Assembly (NCBI GenBank): GCA_008501825.1
Contig: QQUA01000023.1
Location: forward strand, 310,001-374,000
Origin: Planctomycetota bacterium
Lineage (GTDB): Bacteria; Planctomycetota; UBA1135
DNA length: 64,000 nt
Reading direction: 5' to 3'
Made by a program: the position numbers and the translations under genes. This document shows positions 24,544 through 33,517 of the stretch, piece after piece. Positions within the stretch are counted from its first letter, which is position 1. Every line of letters begins with the position of its first letter. A model generated the notes under the pieces. The model saw only the letters and a list, made by a program, of their open reading frames with translations. It was not told where the DNA came from and made no database searches.

Positions 24544-26922
24544 ATGTTCACTACCGCCTCCGCCCTCCTGCTGCTTGCCACTTTTCCCCAACAACCGGTT
24601 TTGACCGGTTTGGGCCAGCCGGGAGATCAATATGGCTGGGCCGTTTCCGGGATCGGTGACGTAAACCGCGATGGCTTTCCCGACTTGGCCGTCGGAGCGG
24701 TTCAAACCGCGACCACCGAGGGGCCGGCCGCCGGCTACGTCCACGTCCTTTCCGGCCAAGACGGCCGTACCTTGCTGCTTTTGGAAGGCCAGGAGGACCA
24801 CGACGAGTTCGGAATTGCCGTCAGCGGCGCCGGCGACGTCAACCGCGACGGGGTACCGGACATTTTGGTCGGTGCTCGCTTCGCCAACGGCGGTGGCACA
24901 AGCTTCGGCGAGGCCAAAGTCTTCTCCGGACACGACGGCCAAATGCTGTTGGAATTCCACGGCCACACCCGGTTCAGTGAATTCGGCCGTTCCGTAGCCA
25001 GTGCCGGGGACGTGGATCAAGACGGCTATCCCGATCTGATCGTCGGGGCTCCGAAAGATGACAACGTCAAACGGGACGTCGGCTCGGCCTACGTCCTGTC
25101 CGGTCGCGACGCCTCCACTCTCTTCGTCCTGAGCGGCGACCGCAGCCAGGACGGTTTCGGATACAGCGTGAGCGGTGTCGGCGACCTCAACAGGGATGGA
25201 TACGCGGACTTCGCCGTCGGGGCGCCCCACGGAGGCTCCCGCGGCGAAGGCCAAGTTTCGATCTATTCAGGAAGAGATGCTTCCCAACTCTTTCTCATTG
25301 AAGGTCCGGCTTCCGGATCCGCCTTCGGAACCGCCGTGGCCGGGGCCGGAGACGTCAATTTGGACGGGATCCCCGATTGGATCGCCGGCGCCATCGGCGA
25401 CGACACCAAGGCCCCGGGCTCCGGCATGGCCATGATCGTGTCCGGACGTGACGGCGCCGTCCTGCACCGCTTGTTCGGCGAGCGGGAAGCTACCTTTTTC
25501 GGCGCCTCCGTCAGCGGCCTCGGCGACGTGGACGGCGACGGCTATGCCGACGTCGCCGTGGGTGCGCCGCGAGATGAAGAGGCCGGCGCCAACGCCGGGA
25601 AGGTGCAAATCTTTTCCGGGTTGGGCGGCCACGTCATCAAAACCTATCTCGGCCAAGCTGAGGACCAACTGGGGCTCTCCCTGAGTGGCGCCGGCGATTT
25701 GGACGGCGACGGTATGCCGGAATTAGCCATCGGCGCGCCCTTTTCCGAACGCAACGGCCCCCAATCGGGAGCCATGTTGGCCCACGCCCCCGGCGCCGGG
25801 GTCCAGCCGGCAAATGCTCAACAATTCGCCCTTGCCGGGGCGCCGGCGGGCGGGGTTTCTTCTTTGTCCTCCGGGACCACCAATTACTACTACTACAACG
25901 ATGACGCCGGCTGGTATGGCTGGTACGGCTATCCCTGGTATCCGCCCTGCGGAACCTGGACTTGCTGGCATCGGGGCTATTGTTATTGCTGCGGTTGGCC
26001 TTATTTCGCCTACGGTTATTGCTGGTGGATTTGCGACGACACCGGTTGGCGCGGCAACCACAACCATGGCGGCGGAAACAACAACGGCGGTGGCAACAAC
26101 CAAGGGGACGGCCCGTTCTTGGCGGCGCCGGGCCCGGTGGCCTTCGCCGGCAACTCCGGTGGCGGATCCCTGAACGATTCCGGGAGTCATTTCCAATTGG
26201 GGGGAGTCGCTCAGGAAGGCGGAGACGCCACCGAAGGAAGCCTTACTCAGGTTGGCCAGGGTTCCGACAACGGGGGAGAGTCCCTGGCCGGCCTATCTAC
26301 CGTGCCCGCCAACCGCGTGCGCCCGGAACTGACCCCCTCGCCCTGGCGGGGAGGAAGTCCTTTGGAGCCGACACCTTTGGGAAATTCCGCCGGCCGGCCG
26401 ACCATTCGCATCCGCGGAGACGGCCTGGAGACGGCGGCTTCGCCCTGGCGGGGAAGCAGCGCATCCAGGGCTCGGACTTCGCCGGGGCCGGTGGCCAGTC
26501 GTGGAAGTCAGCCCAATCAACCCCGGGGAACCAGCAACAGCGGCTCTTCACGAAGCTCCCAGCCCTCGGTTTGGGACGGTCGCCGGGTTCAACTGCCCAG
26601 TCCTCAAGTTCGCACCGGAAACCGATCGGCGTCTAGGCCGCAAGTTCAATCAAGCAGCCGGCCCGCGTCTCGACCGCAAGTTCAGTCGCGCAGCCGGCCG
26701 ACCCCTCGACCTCAGGTTCAGACGAGCAGCCGGCCTGCGCCCCGACCGAAGGTGCAATCGAATAGCCGGCCCGCCCCGCAACCGAGGCCGGCGGTCCGCC
26801 CCTCCACTTCTTCCCGTCCCAGGCCTTCGGTCCGGCCGTCCTCCGGCTCCAGGGGAGGAGGCGGCGGCAGCAAGGGAAGTCGTGGCGGCGGCGGGCGAGG
26901 CGGCCGCAATCGGCGCGGTTGA
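24544..26922 (+). CDS. Secreted seven-repeat FG-GAP propeller protein with Trp/Tyr/Cys-rich and Arg/Pro-rich tail
   Basis: 792 residues with an N-terminal signal-like stretch (FTTASALLLLATFP). Seven FG-GAP units follow (about residues 20-415), each with the calcium-loop pattern D-x-(N/D)-x-D-G, for example GDVNRDGFPDLAVGA. They would form an integrin-like seven-bladed propeller. At about residues 443-500 there is an unusual Trp/Tyr/Cys-rich segment (DAGWYGWYGYPWYPPCGTW, then CYCCGWPYFAYGYCWWICDD), followed by Gly/Asn-rich, Ser/Pro-rich and tandem Arg-Pro repeats, ending in a Gly/Arg-rich tail. Propeller plus sticky, basic tail suggests a surface or matrix adhesin. It lies downstream of the ECF sigma gene and may belong to its regulon. 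Confidence 0.8.
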   Translation: MFTTASALLLLATFPQQPVLTGLGQPGDQYGWAVSGIGDVNRDGFPDLAVGAVQTATTEGPAAGYVHVLSGQDGRTLLLLEGQEDHDEFGIAVSGAGDVNRDGVPDILVGARFANGGGTSFGEAKVFSGHDGQMLLEFHGHTRFSEFGRSVASAGDVDQDGYPDLIVGAPKDDNVKRDVGSAYVLSGRDASTLFVLSGDRSQDGFGYSVSGVGDLNRDGYADFAVGAPHGGSRGEGQVSIYSGRDASQLFLIEGPASGSAFGTAVAGAGDVNLDGIPDWIAGAIGDDTKAPGSGMAMIVSGRDGAVLHRLFGEREATFFGASVSGLGDVDGDGYADVAVGAPRDEEAGANAGKVQIFSGLGGHVIKTYLGQAEDQLGLSLSGAGDLDGDGMPELAIGAPFSERNGPQSGAMLAHAPGAGVQPANAQQFALAGAPAGGVSSLSSGTTNYYYYNDDAGWYGWYGYPWYPPCGTWTCWHRGYCYCCGWPYFAYGYCWWICDDTGWRGNHNHGGGNNNGGGNNQGDGPFLAAPGPVAFAGNSGGGSLNDSGSHFQLGGVAQEGGDATEGSLTQVGQGSDNGGESLAGLSTVPANRVRPELTPSPWRGGSPLEPTPLGNSAGRPTIRIRGDGLETAASPWRGSSASRARTSPGPVASRGSQPNQPRGTSNSGSSRSSQPSVWDGRRVQLPSPQVRTGNRSASRPQVQSSSRPASRPQVQSRSRPTPRPQVQTSSRPAPRPKVQSNSRPAPQPRPAVRPSTSSRPRPSVRPSSGSRGGGGGSKGSRGGGGRGGRNRRG
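26632..26775 (+). repeat. Four 36-bp tandem repeats (12-residue SRPQVQ units)
   Basis: Inside the FG-GAP gene, four successive 12-residue units read SRPQVQSSSRPA, SRPQVQSRSRPT, PRPQVQTSSRPA and PRPKVQSNSRPA. DNA identity between units is partial, so the array is diverging. It contributes a basic, proline-rich unstructured tail. Confidence 0.8.
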
Positions 26923-26987
26923 AAGCCGAGCCAAGAGAAAGTCGGCGCTAATTCGGAACCGGTTTCGGAGCTAGAATCCGGGGCATC

Positions 26988-27647
26988 ATGGCCCTCCCTC
27001 TCCGGGTCGCTCCCTCCTTGCTGGCCTCCGACTTCACCCGCCTCGCCGAGGAAATGCAGCGGGTGGAAGACGCCGGCGCCGACTGGCACCACGTGGACGT
27101 CATGGACGGTCACTTCGTACCCAACTTGACCTTGGGTCCGCCGGTCATTGCCAAATTGCGGCAAGTCAGCACCCTGCCTTTGGACGTCCACTTGATGATC
27201 GAACAGCCGGCGGCCTGGGCTAAGCGATACGCCGAAGCCGGGGCGGACCTCCTTAGTTTTCACTACGAGGCGGCGCAAGACGACGTCGAAGGAAGCCTGC
27301 AGGCTTTTCAAAACACTGGATGCAAGGTCGGTTTGGTGCTGAACCCGGATACTCCGGTGGAAGTTTTAAAGCCGTTTTGGTCGCAAGTGGATTTGATTCT
27401 GATCATGTCCGTATTCGCTGGTTTCGGCGGCCAGAAGTTCATCCCCGAGGTCTTGGACAAAGTTCGGCAACTTCGTGACTGGGGATTTGAAGGCGACCTG
27501 GAAATGGATGGCGGCATCAACGAAGAAACCGCCCAACTTTGTCGCCAAGCCGGAGCCAACGTTTTAGTGGCTGGGACTTATGTATTCGGCTCACCATCGG
27601 CCAAAAAAGCGATTCAATCTCTTCGCGGGCTCCCGGCACCGGCTTGA
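26988..27647 (+). CDS. rpe: Ribulose-phosphate 3-epimerase
   Basis: 219 residues, the usual length for Rpe. Motifs: VAPSLLASDFTRLAEEM (active-site Ser), HHVDVMDGHFVPNLTLGPPV (metal His and Asp), LDVHLMIEQP (metal His), MSVFAGFGGQKFI (phosphate/substrate loop) and LEMDGGINEETA (catalytic Asp). The enzyme interconverts ribulose-5-phosphate and xylulose-5-phosphate in the pentose phosphate pathway. A second, more divergent family member lies at 20756-21502 in the LsrF-type operon. The next gene, an Eis-like acetyltransferase, begins 59 bases later. Confidence 0.93.
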   Translation: MALPLRVAPSLLASDFTRLAEEMQRVEDAGADWHHVDVMDGHFVPNLTLGPPVIAKLRQVSTLPLDVHLMIEQPAAWAKRYAEAGADLLSFHYEAAQDDVEGSLQAFQNTGCKVGLVLNPDTPVEVLKPFWSQVDLILIMSVFAGFGGQKFIPEVLDKVRQLRDWGFEGDLEMDGGINEETAQLCRQAGANVLVAGTYVFGSPSAKKAIQSLRGLPAPA

Positions 27648-27706
27648 ACCCGTTACGGTGGCAACCACCGGTTCCCCTAAATCGAGACTTTCTTCAAGCT
27701 CCAGCC

Positions 27707-28888
27707 ATGAGCGCCACGCCGTCCTTTCAATTAGGACCCCTTGAAACGCGCCACGAAGCCCCCTGCGCCGAGGCGCTTGCGGTTTCCTTTGCCACTTCGG
27801 TGGAAGCCATGCCTGCTTGGTGGGAAATGGCCGGGCGGGAAAATTTGCGGGCCGTCACCCTTGGGGAGGATTGGCAAGCTTGTTTACTGCAAATCCCCAT
27901 GGGGCAGTGGTTCGGCGGCCGTTCCGTTCCCATGATCGGGGTCGCCGGAGTGGCCGTCCCCCCCGAAAACAGGGGTACCGGCGTAGCCACCTGGATGATG
28001 CGGCAATTCATCCAGGAAAAGCACCGGGAGCAATGGCCGATTTCCACGTTGTACCCCTCAACTTGGAGTTTGTACCGCCGTGCCGGTTATGAAATCGCCG
28101 GATCTTATTTTCGCTACACCCTTCGACTTCGGGATCTTCCCCTACAGCCGAGAAAACCAAGCTTGCGGCCTTTCCAACCGGAGGACCAAACCGGCTTGGA
28201 AGCTGCATACCGCAAACGGGCGAAACATCGCAACGGCTTTCTGGATCGGGGCTCCTATGTTTGGCAAAGAGTCCGGGAACATCGGGGCAAACCCCGTCAC
28301 GGTTTCCTTTTGGACAATGGAAAAGACATTCAGGGAAGCATTTTTTACTATCAAATTCAGAAACCGGATTTCTTCTGGAACATGGAGCTTTCCGATTTCA
28401 CCGCCACCAGCGCTGAAAGCGCCTGCAGGATGCTGAGCTTTCTGGCCCAGCACCAAACCATGGGCGGCGAGGTTGAATTTTTCAGCGGGCCTCACGAACC
28501 CATGTTGGATCTACTGGCTCACCGAGTTTTCGAATCGCAACTGTTCGAATATTGGATGGTTCGCATGGTGCATCTTCCCAAGGCCATGGAAAGCCGCGGC
28601 TGGCCGCTCGGCTTAAAAACCGATCTGCAGTTTCAAATTGAAGACGATTTGATCGGCGAAAACAACGGCACCTTCCGCTTGCAAATTTCCGGGGGTGAAG
28701 GGCGCTGGACGGCTGGTGGCGAGGGCCGCATTCAAATCAGCGCTCCGAACCTGGCCCCGCTGTACACCGGCTTCCATTCCGCCACTTCGCTGGCGCAACA
28801 CGGTCGCCTGCAAGCATCGCCGGAGGACTTGGCCTTGCTGGACGCCGCTTTCGCCGGCCCGCCGCCGGGTATGGCGGATATGTTCTGA
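27707..28888 (+). CDS. Eis-like N-acetyltransferase, copy 1 of 3
   Basis: 393 residues from the ATG at 27707. An N-terminal GNAT domain with the acetyl-CoA pyrophosphate loop (VPPENRGTGVATWMMRQFI) and TWSLYRRAGYEIAG is followed by a second, degenerate GNAT-like region and a C-terminal SCP2-like sterol-carrier domain (NGTFRLQISGGEGRWTAGGE). This is the tripartite architecture of mycobacterial Eis, which acetylates amines on antibiotics or peptides. In Eis the C-terminal carboxylate of a terminal Phe takes part in catalysis; this protein also ends in an aromatic (GMADMF). It is the most divergent of three tandem copies. Its physiological substrate is unknown. Confidence 0.85.
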   Translation: MSATPSFQLGPLETRHEAPCAEALAVSFATSVEAMPAWWEMAGRENLRAVTLGEDWQACLLQIPMGQWFGGRSVPMIGVAGVAVPPENRGTGVATWMMRQFIQEKHREQWPISTLYPSTWSLYRRAGYEIAGSYFRYTLRLRDLPLQPRKPSLRPFQPEDQTGLEAAYRKRAKHRNGFLDRGSYVWQRVREHRGKPRHGFLLDNGKDIQGSIFYYQIQKPDFFWNMELSDFTATSAESACRMLSFLAQHQTMGGEVEFFSGPHEPMLDLLAHRVFESQLFEYWMVRMVHLPKAMESRGWPLGLKTDLQFQIEDDLIGENNGTFRLQISGGEGRWTAGGEGRIQISAPNLAPLYTGFHSATSLAQHGRLQASPEDLALLDAAFAGPPPGMADMF

Positions 28889-28982
28889 TCCGAAATATTC
28901 TTGTCCCGGCGGGAGCCCTAAGGCCCACTAGATGGACAACCCGCCGGCTTTCGGGTCCGGTCCGTCACGTTTCCACCCATCC

Positions 28983-30158
28983 ATGTCCAACACATCCGAT
29001 TACGAGTACGGGGTCCAGAAGGAAGAACACCAAGGCGCTCTGGAGGAAACCTTGAACTTGAGTTTCGGGATTTCCGATTATCAAGCATGGAGATCCAGCG
29101 CTGGTGATGAACTCCTGAGAACGGTCTATCGTCAAGGCCAATTCCACGGCTGTGTCCTGCCGGTTCCCATGGGACAATGGTTTGGCGGGCGATCGGTGCC
29201 AATGATCGGTGCAGCGGCTGTGGCCGTGGCCATTGAGCATCGAGGGCGTGGGGCGGCCAGTTTCTTGATGCGCCGCTTCGTCCACGAAATGCACGGGGAA
29301 GGATGGCCCATTTCCACCCTTCATCCAGCCTCTTGGGGTTTGTATCGGCGGGCAGGCTACGAACCGGCCGGGTCTTTCTTCCGCTACACCATCCCGATGG
29401 CAAGGCTACCGCTTCAACCTCGGGAACCGGCCTTCCGGCCGTTTCATGCTGACGACCAAAAGGCTTTGGAGGCCGCCTATACCCAGGCGGTCCATCATCG
29501 AAACGGTTTTCTGGACCGCAGCCCGGTGATGTGGAAGCGAGCATGCAGCTCCCATTTGGGCCCATTCAATGGCTTCGTACTTCCGGGTCCGGACGGCTTG
29601 CAAGCTTTCGTATTCTTTAAGGCTTTGCCGGGCAATTCAGGGGAATGGAATCTGGAATTGTCGTGCTACGGCGCCGTCGATGGAGAAAGCAGCCGGCGCC
29701 TGCTTAGCTTTTTGGCTCAGCAACAAACCCAACTTCAGAATGTGAAATTTTATGGTGGGCCCCAGGAACCGATGTTGGAGACCCTCGACTTCCGGTACTT
29801 TCAAGCCAAGCTAAATGAAAACTGGATGGTGCGACTCATTCACTTACCGAAAGCCATGGCCAGTCGAGGTTGGCCGTTGGGATTGCAAGCCGACTTGCAT
29901 TTCCAAGTGGAGGACGACTTGATCCAGGAAAACAACGGCGCCTTCCGCTTGCAAATTTCCGGCGGCGAAGGGCGTTGGATTGCCGGCGGCGAGGGCCGTA
30001 TTCAAGTTTCTGTTCCAGACATGGCTCCGCTGTATACCAGCTTCCATTCCGCAACTTCCTTGGCGCAACAAGGTCGGCTCCAGGCCCCGCCGGAGGACTT
30101 GGCCCGACTCGACGCCGCCTTCGCCGGACCGGCTCCCGGCATGGCCGAAGAATTTTGA
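28983..30158 (+). CDS. Eis-like N-acetyltransferase, copy 2 of 3
   Basis: 391 residues from the ATG at 28983; an in-frame ATG at 28932 adds a Pro-rich leader not shared by the sister genes. It is very similar in sequence and length to copy 3, from the common EYGVQKEEHQGALEETLNLS start to the ELDAAFAGPAPGMAEEF-like end. The acetyl-CoA loop is AIEHRGRGAASFLMRRFV, and the acceptor-side motif is GLYRRAGYEPAGSFFRYT. It ends in Phe, consistent with the C-terminal catalytic carboxylate of Eis enzymes. Ninety-four bases separate it from copy 1 and eleven from copy 3, so the three are probably one transcript. Confidence 0.84.
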   Translation: MSNTSDYEYGVQKEEHQGALEETLNLSFGISDYQAWRSSAGDELLRTVYRQGQFHGCVLPVPMGQWFGGRSVPMIGAAAVAVAIEHRGRGAASFLMRRFVHEMHGEGWPISTLHPASWGLYRRAGYEPAGSFFRYTIPMARLPLQPREPAFRPFHADDQKALEAAYTQAVHHRNGFLDRSPVMWKRACSSHLGPFNGFVLPGPDGLQAFVFFKALPGNSGEWNLELSCYGAVDGESSRRLLSFLAQQQTQLQNVKFYGGPQEPMLETLDFRYFQAKLNENWMVRLIHLPKAMASRGWPLGLQADLHFQVEDDLIQENNGAFRLQISGGEGRWIAGGEGRIQVSVPDMAPLYTSFHSATSLAQQGRLQAPPEDLARLDAAFAGPAPGMAEEF

Positions 30159-30169
30159 GCTCGGCCTCT

Positions 30170-31345
30170 ATGTCAGAACAATCTGAATACGATTACGGTT
30201 TCCTCAAGGATGAGCATCGATCCGCGGTTCAGGAAACCCTGGCCCTCAGTTTCGGCATATCCGATTACGAAGCATGGAAAGCCCGCTATGGCCAGGAGCC
30301 TTTGCGCACGATTTGCTGTCAGGGCCAGTTTTACGGCTGTTTGATGCCCATTCCTATGGGGCAATGGTTTGGCGGGCGCTCGGTACCCATGGTCGGGGTC
30401 GCCGCCGTTGCCGTTCCTTTGGAATTCCGAGGCCGCGGGGCGGCCACTTTCCTAATGCGACGTTTCGTTCAAGAAATGCACGGGGAAGAATGGCCCATTT
30501 CCACTCTTCATCCGGCCTCTTGGGGTTTGTATCGGCAGGCCGGCTACGAACCGGCCGGATCTTTTTTTCAATACACCATGCCATTAAAGGATTTGCCCCT
30601 ACACCCTCGAGAACCGGCTTTTCGGCCGTTTCGGCCGGAAGACCAAAAGGCCCTCGAACTCTGCTATCGCCGGGCGGTTCGCCATCGAAATGGTTTTTTG
30701 GATCGTGGCCCGGTGATTTGGAGGCGAATTTTCGGTTCTACGGATCACCCGAACCAGGGCTTCGTCTTACCGGGCCCGAAAGGTTTGCAGGCTTTCGTCT
30801 TTTTCCAAGCCACGCAACAAAATAAATGGGAATGGAATTTGGAACTGTCCGGTTACGGTGCAATCGATAGAGATAGCAGCCGGCGCCTGCTGAGCCTTTT
30901 GGCCCAACAACAAACCCAGCTCAAGGATTTGGAATTCTACGGCGGGCCCCATGAATTGCTGCTGGAATCGCTCCCCCACCGGCACTTTGAAGCGAAATTA
31001 TTTGAACACTGGATGGTACGCCTCATGCATTTACCCAAAGCCATGGCCGGTCGAGGATGGCCGTTGGGATTGCAGGCCGACTTGCATTTTCAAATGGAAG
31101 ACGACTTGATCCCGGCAAACAACGGCGCTTTCCGCTTGCAAATTTCCGGCGGCGAAGGGCGCTGGATTGCCGGTGGCGAAGGCCGCATTCGAATCCGGAC
31201 GCCGGATCTGGGGCCGTTGTACACCGGCTTTCATTCAGCCACGGCTTTGGCCCAACACGGTCGCGTCCAAGCTCAACCCGAAGATTTGGCCAAGCTCGAC
31301 GCCGCCTTCGCCGGACCGGCTCCCGGCATGGCCGACATCTATTGA
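30170..31345 (+). CDS. Eis-like N-acetyltransferase, copy 3 of 3
   Basis: 391 residues from the ATG at 30170, eleven bases after copy 2. It shares the GNAT loop (LEFRGRGAATFLMRRFV), GLYRQAGYEPAGSFFQYT and the SCP2-like C-terminus (NGAFRLQISGGEGRWIAGGE). In the acceptor motif an Arg of copy 2 is replaced by Gln. It ends in Tyr (GMADIY), still aromatic. A long in-frame extension upstream to 29870 runs through copy 2 in another frame and is not coding. The 3' end overlaps the convergent HD-domain gene by seven bases. Confidence 0.84.
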   Translation: MSEQSEYDYGFLKDEHRSAVQETLALSFGISDYEAWKARYGQEPLRTICCQGQFYGCLMPIPMGQWFGGRSVPMVGVAAVAVPLEFRGRGAATFLMRRFVQEMHGEEWPISTLHPASWGLYRQAGYEPAGSFFQYTMPLKDLPLHPREPAFRPFRPEDQKALELCYRRAVRHRNGFLDRGPVIWRRIFGSTDHPNQGFVLPGPKGLQAFVFFQATQQNKWEWNLELSGYGAIDRDSSRRLLSLLAQQQTQLKDLEFYGGPHELLLESLPHRHFEAKLFEHWMVRLMHLPKAMAGRGWPLGLQADLHFQMEDDLIPANNGAFRLQISGGEGRWIAGGEGRIRIRTPDLGPLYTGFHSATALAQHGRVQAQPEDLAKLDAAFAGPAPGMADIY

Positions 31346-31923
31346 CCGCTTTTGGCTTCCCGCCCTTGCAATCCCAATTCTTCGGCGTGGGGCTTTAAAG
31401 CGTCGATCACGAATTGGATGTGATCCCGCAACTCGATCCCGAGCAGTTCCACTCCCGCCCGGACCTCTTCCCGCTCCACCTTGGCGGCGAAAGATTTGTC
31501 TTTCAATTTCTTCACCACGCTTTTGGGTTTCAAGGTGGCGATCCCTTCCGGCCGCACCAGGCAACAGGCGCCGATGAAACCGGTAAGTTCATCGCAGGCC
31601 AACAGAGCTTTATCCAAATCGGATTCATAGGGAACCCCCCACTGGGTGTAGTGAGCGCTGATGGCATGAGCGATGTGCTCTTCGCCTTGGTCCCGCAACC
31701 ATTGCACGATTCGGTCGGGATGTTCTTCCGGCCACTGCTCATAGTCGGCATCGTGCAGCATGCCGGCGATCCCCCAGGCTTCCTCCGCTTCGGCTCCGGG
31801 CCCATAGCGGTGAGCCGCCGCCCGCATGACGATTTCCACCGCCCGGGCATGGGTGCGCAACGCGGCTCCCGGAGTCCAATCGCAAAGATGTTGCCAGGCT
31901 TGTTCGCGGCTCAGTCCAGTCAT
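31339..31923 (-). CDS. HD-domain hydrolase
   Basis: 194 residues of the HD superfamily: THARAVEIVMRAAAHRYG gives the first histidine and WGIAGMLHDADYEQWPEEHP gives the HD doublet, followed by HAISAHYTQWG and LLACDELTGFIGAC with the distal Asp. Such proteins are metal-dependent phosphohydrolases, commonly acting on nucleotides. This compact version resembles the stand-alone HDIG-type hydrolases found beside many housekeeping genes; no partner domain is present. It overlaps the end of the third Eis-like gene by seven bases and is divergent from proC. Confidence 0.83.
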   Translation of the reverse strand: MTGLSREQAWQHLCDWTPGAALRTHARAVEIVMRAAAHRYGPGAEAEEAWGIAGMLHDADYEQWPEEHPDRIVQWLRDQGEEHIAHAISAHYTQWGVPYESDLDKALLACDELTGFIGACCLVRPEGIATLKPKSVVKKLKDKSFAAKVEREEVRAGVELLGIELRDHIQFVIDALKPHAEELGLQGREAKSGQ

Positions 31924-31952
31924 GGCCGCCGATGCTACAGTACGCCGAAATC

Positions 31953-32771
31953 ATGCAAAAGGTGGCCATCATCGGAGCCGGCATCATGGGCCGGACTTTG
32001 CTTCGCGGCTTGCTGCAAGGCGGCGGTTGGGATCCCGGTCGCATTCTGGTGGGCACCCGGCGCCCGGAAACCGCCGAAGAAATCACCTCCCAATTCGGAG
32101 TCCGGGCCAGTCACGACAGCCGCTCCCTGGTGGGCGAAGCCGATTTCGTCGTGCTCTGCCTGAAGCCCAAAAACATCGCTCGGATCGTCGAAGCCCTGAG
32201 CCCTCACCTTGCCCCGTCCGCTTGCTTCTTGAGCGTGGCGGCGGGAGTGACCTTGGCCGATATCGCCGCCGCCGCCGACCCCAACCGGGCCCTGATCCGA
32301 GCCATGCCGAATACGCCGTGCCAAGTCGGCGCCGGTATGACGGTGCTCAGCCCCGGCGAATTCGCCAGCACCTCTCAAATCGAGGCCGCCCAACAAATCT
32401 TCGCCCTCCTCGGCCGCGTCCTGGTTTTGGAAGAGGAGCACATGAACGCGGTCACCGGCTTGTCCGCCAGCGGTCCGGCCTTTCTCTATTTGGTGATTGA
32501 ATCCCTGACCGACGGCGGCGTCATGTCCGGCTTGCCCCGCAAGGTGGCCATGGAATTGGCGGCTCAGACGGTTATGGGCGCCGCCCAAATGGTGTTGGAA
32601 ACCGGAAAGCATCCTGCCGCTTTGAAGGACGCGGTCACTACCCCGGCCGGTTGCACCATCTCCGCCCTGCTGCGATTGGAAGACGGGCGCTTGCGGTCGG
32701 TTTTGGCCCGGGGCGTTCAAGAAGCCGCCACCAGCGCCGCCGGTTTGCGGCAAGTGCAGGAAAATTCATGA
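31953..32771 (+). CDS. proC: Pyrroline-5-carboxylate reductase
   Basis: 272 residues from the ATG at 31953; an ATG seven codons upstream is in frame but precedes the dinucleotide-binding strand too far. Motifs: KVAIIGAGIMGRTLLRGLL (NAD(P)H Rossmann loop), VLCLKPKN, AMPNTPCQVGAGMTVLSPGE, and in the C-terminal dimer domain LSASGPAFLYLVIESLTDGG and TTPAGCTISALLRLEDG. ProC reduces pyrroline-5-carboxylate to proline, the last step of proline synthesis. Its stop overlaps the start of the SMUG1-like gene by four bases (ATGA), so the two are coupled although functionally unrelated. Confidence 0.93.
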   Translation: MQKVAIIGAGIMGRTLLRGLLQGGGWDPGRILVGTRRPETAEEITSQFGVRASHDSRSLVGEADFVVLCLKPKNIARIVEALSPHLAPSACFLSVAAGVTLADIAAAADPNRALIRAMPNTPCQVGAGMTVLSPGEFASTSQIEAAQQIFALLGRVLVLEEEHMNAVTGLSASGPAFLYLVIESLTDGGVMSGLPRKVAMELAAQTVMGAAQMVLETGKHPAALKDAVTTPAGCTISALLRLEDGRLRSVLARGVQEAATSAAGLRQVQENS

Positions 32772-33487
32772 AGGAAATGATTCAAATCAGCCGGCGCTTA
32801 AGCCGGTCGGTGACTTCTATGAGCTTTGCGGAGCCGGTCACCCACGTGTACAACCCGTTGCAATATGCCCGCCGCTCCCACGAAGCTTATTTGGAGCGAT
32901 TTGCCAAACCGGGAGTCCAAGCCATCTTGCTGGGCATGAACCCGGGCCCATGGGGCATGGCGCAAACCGGAATCCCTTTCGGTGAAGTCGCTTTGGCCAA
33001 AGATTGGTTGGGATTGGCCGCCAAGGTGGACAAACCGGAACGGGAACATCCCAAACGGCCGGTTCAAGGTTTTGACTGTCCCCGAAGTGAAGTTTCCGGC
33101 CGCCGGCTTTGGGGTTGGGCCAAACAGCGATTCGGGAAACCGGAAAAGTTTTTCGAACACTTTTTCGTTTATAACTTTTGCCCGCTCTCTTTCATGGAAA
33201 AAGGCGGCCGCAATCGGACTCCGGACAAGTTGCCGAAGTCGGAAAAAGAGCCTCTGTTCGCCGCCTGCGATCAAGCTTTGCGAGCCTGCGTGGAATCCAT
33301 GCAGCCGGAAATGTTGATCGGCGTCGGAGCCTTTGCCCGGCAACAAGCCAAACGGGCTCTGAACGGCATGAAATTGCCATTAGGAACCATTCTTCACCCT
33401 AGTCCGGCCAGCCCCGCAGCCAACCGAGGATGGGAAGCCCAAGCGGAAGCTCAATTGAAATCCTTGGGGTTAAGGCTGCCTTTTTGA
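32768..33487 (+). CDS. SMUG1-type uracil-DNA glycosylase
   Basis: 239 residues from the ATG at 32768. The two active-site motifs of the SMUG1 branch of the UDG superfamily are present: LLGMNPGPWGMAQTGIPFGE at residues 54-73, including Asn58, and HPSPASPAANRGW with His210. Between them are the DNA-contacting SGRRLWGWAKQRFG and FVYNFCPLSFM segments. SMUG1 removes uracil and oxidised pyrimidines from DNA. Bacterial SMUG1 genes are patchily distributed and are known in planctomycetes among others. The gene is translationally coupled to proC. Exonuclease III and a 3-methyladenine glycosylase gene lie within 4 kb. Confidence 0.9.
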   Translation: MKEMIQISRRLSRSVTSMSFAEPVTHVYNPLQYARRSHEAYLERFAKPGVQAILLGMNPGPWGMAQTGIPFGEVALAKDWLGLAAKVDKPEREHPKRPVQGFDCPRSEVSGRRLWGWAKQRFGKPEKFFEHFFVYNFCPLSFMEKGGRNRTPDKLPKSEKEPLFAACDQALRACVESMQPEMLIGVGAFARQQAKRALNGMKLPLGTILHPSPASPAANRGWEAQAEAQLKSLGLRLPF

Positions 33488-33517
33488 TTCCGTAAGGTTT
33501 TCGGATCCTGCCGTCAA

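Noticed and set aside
29870..30169. 100-codon Arg-rich extension upstream of the third Eis-like gene
   Set aside because: It runs through the 3' half of copy 2 in a shifted frame and is not similar to the sister genes.
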